Assembly (NCBI GenBank): GCA_001592805.2
Contig: CP051141.1
Location: 2,108,001-2,172,000 of the forward strand
DNA: 64,000 nt
Reading direction: 5' to 3'
Source: Peltaster fructicola
Lineage: Eukaryota; Ascomycota; Dothideomycetes
Within the stretch, counting starts at the first letter, position 1. The number at the start of each line of letters is the position of its first letter. This document shows positions 56,560 through 64,000 of this stretch, piece after piece. The notes under the pieces are model-generated. The model made no database searches, had not been told where the DNA came from, and saw nothing but the letters and a program-made list of their open reading frames with translations. A program made the translations under genes and the position numbers.

Positions 56560-57182
56560 GGTGAGGAGCGTCCATTGAGGAGGTAAGAGGTGCGATTGTC
56601 GAAGCCGAAGGTTGCGCGTGAGGTCAATTGTTGGCTGCGCGAGCTCGGATGTGATGTGATCACAGAAATCGGTTCGTCTTGAGAGCCGCGGTGCATGTGG
56701 AATGTCTGGAATAGTCAAAATGCCATGCATGTGGGGCGGGTAACCTCATGCATTGCTGCATGCAGCTCAGTAATCCTATCAATCATACAGCTATGATCGC
56801 CTGCCATACATCGGTTGAAGAAGCTGTCTGTCGTCACAACTGGGGCGTCGTATAACGATCAAGCATACAGGGCCGTTCACCTCGGTCAAAGCAGTCTCGT
56901 ACTTCCCTGTAGCCCTTTGTGCTGTGTCTGAAATCTACCTCTCGCCAAAGCCCAAGCAAGCGAACAATGGTCAAGCAGCTTACCATTCTTCAGTGGCAGA
57001 CCTGCGTCAATGGCAACAGAGGTGTACACGGTCTCGATGAGCGATAGCATGTGGCCTCAGCTGGCACAGCTCGACGGGCAGCGACATCTTGATTACAGCT
57101 CGACGGACAGCGACATCTGGATTACAACTCGACGAGCTCATACACAAACCTCTATCTTTATCGACTCCTCCTTGCGTCCACG
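56560..57182. other. Intergenic between AcuM-like gene and AIM32
   Basis: 623 bp between two leftward genes. It contains the 29 bp tandem repeat listed next; the frames in it lack family resemblance. Confidence 0.5.
57067..57133. repeat. 29 bp tandem repeat, about 2.3 copies
   Basis: Units starting CAGCTCGACGG at 57067 and 57096, and CAACTCGACG at 57125, are spaced 29 bp apart. The first two differ at only two positions (GGGCAG/GGACAG and CTTGATTA/CTGGATTA). Confidence 0.8.
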
Positions 57183-58193
57183 TTACCAGCTCACGATGCC
57201 TCTATCTCGATCAAAGCCTCCTCGCAACTGTCTCTCAGGTTTGACGACCTTACCTTGCAGAACTGTATATCTAACGATGTTCTCGCAGTCCTCTGGTCGT
57301 ATCCTCGCCAGCCAGATACATTGACTTGCCTCTCCCTTGCTGCTGGCACTCGAATCACCTTTACGATACACCATCATGTTGGCGCTGTATTTGTGACCGC
57401 CAACATGGGAGATGAAGTAGATGCCGACACCACCGGGTCGCTCATCATGGAGATCGCGGTAGAGCCCAAGCGGCCGCAGATGGCGTTCGAGCTCTTTTCG
57501 TAGCAGAGGCGCAGACTGGCCACATCGCGCGTCTCGCGTAGCCTGGCTACAGAGCAAGATGATCGCGGTATGGCCGCAGTTTCGCAGTGACAGCCCAGCA
57601 GGAAGCGCTGCGTCTGTCCGGCTTGTGGATGGCTGGTTCGTGTTTGTGGGAGCATTGTTGATGACGCTCGATATGAGCTCGGGAACATGATTGGGAGTGA
57701 CATTATCACACCACTTGAAGACTGGCAGCAGTAGCACTGTCGTGGGGCGATCTGGTCCATATGGTCCTTCACCTGTCGTGGAGTCAGGCACAGGTATATT
57801 GCTGGCACTGAGCATCAGCCTGCCACCTGTGACATCGTTGCCATGCTTGCCGACAGCTTCCATGACGCTGCCTTGCTCTTCTTCGACATCTCTGACCCAG
57901 TCTGTCTTGCCGGTGGCGACTAGTAGATGACGACTCCAGCCTTTGACGAAGCCGTAGAGCTTGTCCTCTTCATCTATTGACCATTTCCGAGGAAGCCGGA
58001 TGGTGCAACTCTCGCAGTCGTGCTCACATTCAGGTCCGTCAACCTCAGGTCGTGTCTTTGTGAAGAGAGCTTCTGTACCTAGAGCTGTGACGAGACTATC
58101 GGCTCGCTGTTTGGTCGCCGTGGGTTCAGGTCCTGTGTCGATACCAAGCTTATTGGACACTTTCGTGGTGACCTTGGAGAAAAATGAAGCCAT
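57183..58193 (-). CDS. AIM32: AIM32 (sucrase/ferredoxin-like thioredoxin-fold protein)
   Basis: Single exon, 336 aa. The N-terminal CEHDCESCTIRLPRKWSIDEEDKLYGFVKGWSRHLLVATGKTDW matches the Suc_Fer-like start. NCGHTAIILLCSQATRDARCGQSAPLLRKELERHL contains the CX8C thiols and HVGGHKYSANMMVY the paired His; together they are the proposed [2Fe-2S] ligand set of Aim32. The protein is found in the mitochondrial matrix/intermembrane space and affects redox quality control. The ending GFDRDRGIVSW is close to the usual length. It is head to head with the OB-fold-like gene (352 bp). Confidence 0.92.
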   Translation of the reverse strand: MASFFSKVTTKVSNKLGIDTGPEPTATKQRADSLVTALGTEALFTKTRPEVDGPECEHDCESCTIRLPRKWSIDEEDKLYGFVKGWSRHLLVATGKTDWVRDVEEEQGSVMEAVGKHGNDVTGGRLMLSASNIPVPDSTTGEGPYGPDRPTTVLLLPVFKWCDNVTPNHVPELISSVINNAPTNTNQPSTSRTDAALPAGLSLRNCGHTAIILLCSQATRDARCGQSAPLLRKELERHLRPLGLYRDLHDERPGGVGIYFISHVGGHKYSANMMVYRKGDSSASSKGEASQCIWLARIRPEDCENIVRYTVLQGKVVKPERQLRGGFDRDRGIVSW

Positions 58194-58545
58194 GAGATCT
58201 TATCTGATGGCAAGATTGTCGAGTCGCAATCGCCTCCTTTTGCAGAAATCAGATCACACACATCGACACTACACTGAGGAACGACTGAGTATATGTGCAA
58301 GCTTTACTCGTGTTTCTAAGGCATCCCAATATCAACCATCGCGGAATTGTGGACGCTCGCATTACGAATCCTATTGCTCGGCCGAGTCATGAGCCCCATA
58401 GGACTACTATCGCCGAGTGTTGTCATCATCTGAATAGTGTGCAGTCACTCGACGGTCCCCATTCGCAGTACACGACCGTGCGCAAGAGTAGCTGTACTGC
58501 TCAGACAGTGAGTAGTCGTGTATACAGCATGTATCACGAATCAAC
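58194..58545. promoter_or_regulatory. Divergent promoter between AIM32 and the OB-fold-like gene
   Basis: 352 bp with outward-facing starts. No specific element is identified. Confidence 0.45.
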
Positions 58546-59529
58546 ATGCTTCTTGGGCATACGCCTTCAACGGCGTCTCGCAGGATCATCTTCTTGACAG
58601 GAGCACCTCAAAGTGAGCAGCTTGATTGGCACGAAGACCAATTACACAAGCAGTTCGACCTGACCTTTGGTCGAACTTCAGTAGGTGTCCCTCCTAAGAC
58701 ATGTGCTACCACCAGTCCCTCTGCTATATCAAAATGGCGAACGCTCGGCCGGCAGCCTTCGCCGCAAGGACCAGAGGACGAACAGACTGAATTCCTACCT
58801 TCTGGAACGCTCGACTATCAGACTTCGCTTCGTAGGTTGGAAGAAGTCTTTCCTGATCGATCCTTGGCATTTCTCGAAGATGCCGCCGTCTCCGGGACTG
58901 TCGACAGTAATGAAGCTCCAACGCAATCGTTCTACTCTGCGTTGACGGAATCAGACCAGTCAGTCGATGTGGCTTCAAGCTTGACCAGGATACCACCAAA
59001 TATTACTATCACACGTCTGAAGGACATCCCGAATGCCAGACGTTTGCCGAGCATAACACCCCGAGAAAGGACAGTGAATCTTCTAGCAGGTATCATCGCG
59101 GTTCAGCCACTTCGTACTGTTCGAACGAGACGACACAACGCACATATGGACATCGTGGAGATTGTCATTGGGGACGGTACCAGGGCTGGGTTCAGCATCA
59201 CAACTTGGCTCGTTCCTGGCGACGATCAAGCTGGCAGCCTCAGACCAAGAGTACTTGCACTTCGCCCGAATGACTTGGTGTTGATCACCAACATCGCCTT
59301 GTCATCATTCAATGGGTGTGTATACGGGCAAAGTACAAGCAGACGCACTACACGTGATGGCACAAGGATATTCAAAGTGCAGAATCATCGACATGAGCTC
59401 AGTCATCTGAACCAGGAGATAGAGAGCTTGATGGCATGGGCCGAGCATTTCCTCAGACATGGCACCCCTACGTCAAGACGCAAAGATCCAGATAAAGAGA
59501 TTCTCCCGCCAGAGACACCAGACGGCTGA
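58546..59529 (+). CDS. Hypothetical protein with a C-terminal OB-fold-like region
   Basis: Single exon, 327 aa. The first half is polar and probably disordered, with LDWHEDQLHKQFDLTFG as the only compact segment. From about residue 175, TVNLLAGIIAVQPLRTVRTRRHNAHMDIVEIVIGDGTRAGFSITTWLVPGD, then LRPRVLALRPNDLVLITNIALSSFNGCVYGQST and TRIFKV, read as beta strands in the order of an OB fold (strand, turn, ITTWL strand, RPNDLVLI strand). This pattern resembles the RPA/SHLD2-like OB folds that bind single-stranded DNA. I do not know the family. It may be a genome-maintenance factor, but that is inference from strand pattern only. Confidence 0.7.
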   Translation: MLLGHTPSTASRRIIFLTGAPQSEQLDWHEDQLHKQFDLTFGRTSVGVPPKTCATTSPSAISKWRTLGRQPSPQGPEDEQTEFLPSGTLDYQTSLRRLEEVFPDRSLAFLEDAAVSGTVDSNEAPTQSFYSALTESDQSVDVASSLTRIPPNITITRLKDIPNARRLPSITPRERTVNLLAGIIAVQPLRTVRTRRHNAHMDIVEIVIGDGTRAGFSITTWLVPGDDQAGSLRPRVLALRPNDLVLITNIALSSFNGCVYGQSTSRRTTRDGTRIFKVQNHRHELSHLNQEIESLMAWAEHFLRHGTPTSRRKDPDKEILPPETPDG

Positions 59530-59901
59530 CAGTCCCATATCTGTAGCTCAAGACAGCACTATTGACCTCTACGTCTGACACAGTTGAGCTGGAAGTGAAA
59601 GTGTCAATCTGGTATCTTTGCTTGATCATATGCACTAAGCTACAATGTTTCGTGTTGATGCTCCGGCCCAAGGCAGTGAGTCTCAGTAGCAGGATCAACA
59701 ACGAGTGATTATGGTTAACACCAATATATACCCAAAGATCTCGCATCAAAGATGAATTGGAATCGTCAAGCTTGAATCGTCTGAAGTCACAGCCGACTGA
59801 AAAACGCCAGCTATATCTGTGAAGATCTTGCTCGAAGTGGAAAGACAGTGCTCGAACGTGGATAATCTATAATCGCAGTTGCATATGGTTGGATGAACGC
59901 C
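59530..59901. other. Convergent intergenic region
   Basis: 372 bp between the stops of the OB-fold-like gene and RAC1. No gene is seen. Confidence 0.5.
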
Positions 59902-61509
<1,608 letters not shown>

Positions 61510-64000
61510 TTATGCCTTGCGTGCACCGAACAGCGTGAGACTGAGAGAACTATCGTTCTCGCCAATGACGGGAGTCGGATCTGGCATCACTTCCCACCTC
61601 CGTACCGAGAACGGTGTGTACTTCAGCTCGGCGTTCTGCTGACCAGGTCGCAGAGACCTAGCTGTCGATTGTGGCAGCGCAGGATTTCTCGTTGCTGTGC
61701 CTGGACCGGCCACCGCCATGCCTGGCTTGAGCAATGCTCTAGCTTGTTGTCCTCCTGATGGCTGTACAGCACTCGCGAGTACCAGCCAGGATGAATCTCG
61801 CTGGGGTGGCGCGCCAAAGCAAGAGGCGATGGCAGAAGGCTTCAGTCCGGCGTTGTGTGCGCTTCGGCTCATATGACTGATCACCTCGCACGAAAGATGA
61901 TCGATGAGTGTGCCTGCGATGTCTGTAATGTACTCAGCAAGATCTGAATTGTTCTCCATACTCGAAAGTGACAGGATGGAGCACAGCGCGATGACGATGT
62001 ACGCCCGTCCTTGAGCGTGCACATCGGCTTTCGAAGCCGAAGTGCACAGCAAAACCACATGGAGTAGTGTCTCGACCTGTCTGAAGAGTGCTGGATCCTC
62101 ATTGCCACTGCTCACGACTTTGGCTATAGCCTTAAGCTTGTTTGCGATCGTGGTGAACACACTTTGATCCACAGTCTGCTTGAGCAGAGAGTGAGTAACA
62201 TCGAAGATGGCTATGTTGTTCTCGTCAGGTACGCGGGTGTTCTCCTTGAGCAGAGCCTCCAGTGCTCCAGTGTGTAGCTCACTCACAACACCAGCCGGAC
62301 ATGCTCCCAGAAGAAGCGGCCATACTCCGGAGCCTGATCTGGCAGATTTATTGAGAGCAGCTTGTGCACTTTGTGCTTGGGTAGGGTGACAGCTAAGCCA
62401 AGCAGCGCATAGAGGTGCATTGAGTGCGTTGGCGTGCGATATGACCAGCTCGGTGGTAAGCTGCGTTGCAGAGAAGGCATGCCCGTCCAGCTTGAGTAAG
62501 ATGCCTTCATAGAGCGTGCCTAACGTTGCAGGGAGTGGCTCAGATGTCGATACCTGCCCTTGCAGTGCTGCCACAACATCTATGAGCCATGTTGCATTGT
62601 GATCGAAGTTCAGTACGGGTGAAGCCTTGATCAGCATAGCCTTCATCTTTGTAGGGTTGTCTTGGCGGAACTGCCTCTGTTGTCGGCATAGGTGATAGCG
62701 CTCAGCATCGCTGACTCCAAGATCATGATCTGGAGGAGCGGCCAAAAGCGTAAGCATGGCGCAGTGACTTCTCGCTGGTGCTCCCTCCTTGAGGCAGTCT
62801 ACAATCCGAGCGATGTCGTAACAGTCCGCCGCCATGAGCATACTGACACCGCGCGGTAAACTCTGTTGAGGAAAGTTCGAGAGGAGGGTGTGCAGGTGGC
62901 TGGATACAATATTGTCGAATGCCGCTTGATCAAGCATGCGCAGATGTGAAAGCCATCGACAAGGAGCGCTTGGATGTGTTGTTGCTGTGGTTGATTTCTC
63001 TGCTCGCTGCATGATACGCAAGAAGATTCGTTGCATCAATGACTCATCCATAGTATTACCACTAGCAAACACAGCTTCGATTTCGTCGTCGGTGTCGATA
63101 CTTCCGGCGTGCATGCCTATGAGATTGTCCGATGCAGGCGAGCAGACGGCGCTGTGGCTCAGACGTTCGTAGATAACCAGATCGTTCTTCAACAGCTTGA
63201 CAAAGGCCGCTCTGTCAGATTCACTGCTGTATAGGTCCATGGTCGCCGTGATGAACGTCCTCTCCAGTGGCTGCTGCGTCCTCAAGATCCGATATCTCTC
63301 CGCCAACCTGTCCAGAAGTGGTGACAATCTTGACATGACTGCGAGCTCTAGACGGTGCACATCGAGCGTATCTGACACAGAAGCCAACAGGGCGAAGTCG
63401 TCTGTGAGCAGTGCAATCTCGATAAGCGATATCAGCCCGTCGAAGTGTCCGCACAACTCAAATATGCTTCTGTACATACAGAAAGTGTGCAGGGTCATGT
63501 TGGTGTCTTTACTCGTCTCCACGAGCCTTTCACTCGTCCAGTCGGCCAAGTCGGATCTAAACACTGTTTGCTGAGCCAAGAGTGCGTCGAGTTTGAGGGA
63601 CGCCAATGGCTCTGCCAAGGATTCTTCAATGATGTGCTTGATGCTCACTGTCTTCGATTGGACAGACGCAAAATCTACATCTTCCAGGCGTGAGAGTAGT
63701 GACAGTCTAGTATTGCTGAGGTGCTGTGGCAGGTGCTTTTGGGGCAACTGAAGTAAAAGACTGGTTGCAAGATTCATTGATGCGTCAGAGGACATGGCTC
63801 CCGATGTGATCATCGATTTGAGATAACGTCCGGTTGAGAAGCTGTCGTGTCGAACCAGATTGGCAATGATACAGCATGTTTTGTCGGCATCCAGCGCTGA
63901 GGAAGAATGTGCATTGGCAAGGAAGGCGAGTATGGCAGCATCTGTGTCAAGGCCTCTCCGATAGAACGCAGTGATAAGCTGCTCCACAAGGACAGTCCTA
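61510..64000 (-). CDS. SRB8: Mediator subunit MED12 (Srb8), C-terminal part (5' partial)
   Basis: The frame is open from the right edge to the stop at 61510, about 830 codons. The ending PFSVRRWEVMPDPTPVIGENDSSLSLTLFGARKA is the diagnostic MED12 tail in fungi. Before it is a long helical-repeat region (QLITAFYRRGLDTDAAILAFLANAH, YRSIFELCGHFDGLISLIEIALLTDDFALLASVSDTLDVHR, PLCAAWLSCHPTQ). MED12 with CDK8, cyclin C and MED13 forms the kinase module that restrains or tunes RNA polymerase II recruitment. No splice site is evident inside. The N-terminal CDK8-activating segment lies outside the window. Confidence 0.9.
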   Translation of the reverse strand, partial: RTVLVEQLITAFYRRGLDTDAAILAFLANAHSSSALDADKTCCIIANLVRHDSFSTGRYLKSMITSGAMSSDASMNLATSLLLQLPQKHLPQHLSNTRLSLLSRLEDVDFASVQSKTVSIKHIIEESLAEPLASLKLDALLAQQTVFRSDLADWTSERLVETSKDTNMTLHTFCMYRSIFELCGHFDGLISLIEIALLTDDFALLASVSDTLDVHRLELAVMSRLSPLLDRLAERYRILRTQQPLERTFITATMDLYSSESDRAAFVKLLKNDLVIYERLSHSAVCSPASDNLIGMHAGSIDTDDEIEAVFASGNTMDESLMQRIFLRIMQRAEKSTTATTHPSAPCRWLSHLRMLDQAAFDNIVSSHLHTLLSNFPQQSLPRGVSMLMAADCYDIARIVDCLKEGAPARSHCAMLTLLAAPPDHDLGVSDAERYHLCRQQRQFRQDNPTKMKAMLIKASPVLNFDHNATWLIDVVAALQGQVSTSEPLPATLGTLYEGILLKLDGHAFSATQLTTELVISHANALNAPLCAAWLSCHPTQAQSAQAALNKSARSGSGVWPLLLGACPAGVVSELHTGALEALLKENTRVPDENNIAIFDVTHSLLKQTVDQSVFTTIANKLKAIAKVVSSGNEDPALFRQVETLLHVVLLCTSASKADVHAQGRAYIVIALCSILSLSSMENNSDLAEYITDIAGTLIDHLSCEVISHMSRSAHNAGLKPSAIASCFGAPPQRDSSWLVLASAVQPSGGQQARALLKPGMAVAGPGTATRNPALPQSTARSLRPGQQNAELKYTPFSVRRWEVMPDPTPVIGENDSSLSLTLFGARKA

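Noticed and set aside
56378-56575. Alternative frame across the AcuM-like first exon, also protein-like
   Set aside because: Only the other frame supplies the KKKRRKVNHACVYC lead and the first two zinc-cluster cysteines in phase with the intron.

Overview
The window is eukaryotic and fungal. Genes are dense and alternate strands freely. Most introns are 41-60 bp with GTRNGT donors and CAG/TAG acceptors, and many proteins are filamentous-ascomycete types: a PIR-type wall protein with the Pezizomycotina C-terminal domain, a SUR7 eisosome protein, RacA and Rho3, an AcuM-like Zn2Cys6 regulator with a PAS-type end, AP-1-like and DUF3425-type bZIPs, a LIS1/NudF and a COP9 subunit 2. The mix (COP9 and Rac present, expanded LPAELRN-type proteins) fits a Dothideomycete such as a Capnodiales/Mycosphaerellales member. 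That placement is an inference from protein flavour and is not proven. I found no rRNA, tRNA, transposon, virus-like element or CRISPR array.

Layout. 1-4.9 kb: end of an HRI/IfkB-like eIF2alpha kinase, a phenol-2-monooxygenase-type flavoprotein and a PIR wall protein. 6-14.4 kb: a large conserved protein of unknown function, an LPAELRN protein, the dolichol cis-prenyltransferase RER2, a minisatellite and a bZIP regulator. 14.6-24.7 kb: a DHA1 drug-type transporter, a conserved protein with three Cys-Pro motifs, then STU2/XMAP215 and LIS1/NudF head to head, then RPS4. 24.9-32.2 kb: a mitochondrial ABC1/ADCK-type kinase, SUR7, RAVE subunit 2 (Rogdi) and siroheme synthase MET1. 32.8-45.4 kb: otubain, a 2.4 kb gap, COP9 subunit 2, splicing factor CWC25, Rho3, a PA-TM-RING ligase and phosducin-like PLP2. 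46.4-64 kb: an AP-1-like bZIP, SPOUT1-type methyltransferase, class II aldolase, RGD1-type F-BAR RhoGAP, a flavin split-barrel protein, an AcuM-like regulator, AIM32, an OB-fold-like protein, RAC1 and the C-terminal part of Mediator MED12.

There is no obvious biosynthetic cluster. Three links between genes stand out: two microtubule/dynein regulators share one promoter region (STU2/LIS1), three Rho-module genes lie within 20 kb (RHO3, RGD1, RAC1), and a bZIP sits divergently beside an MFS exporter.

The most unusual signal is that several otherwise intact conserved genes need a single-base frame change to read through. The clearest are two in the RING domain near 43.9 kb and one in MET1 near 31.25 kb; one near 8.98 kb is more ambiguous. 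All four are in the same +1 direction. I could not tell sequencing error from real lesions or recoding.
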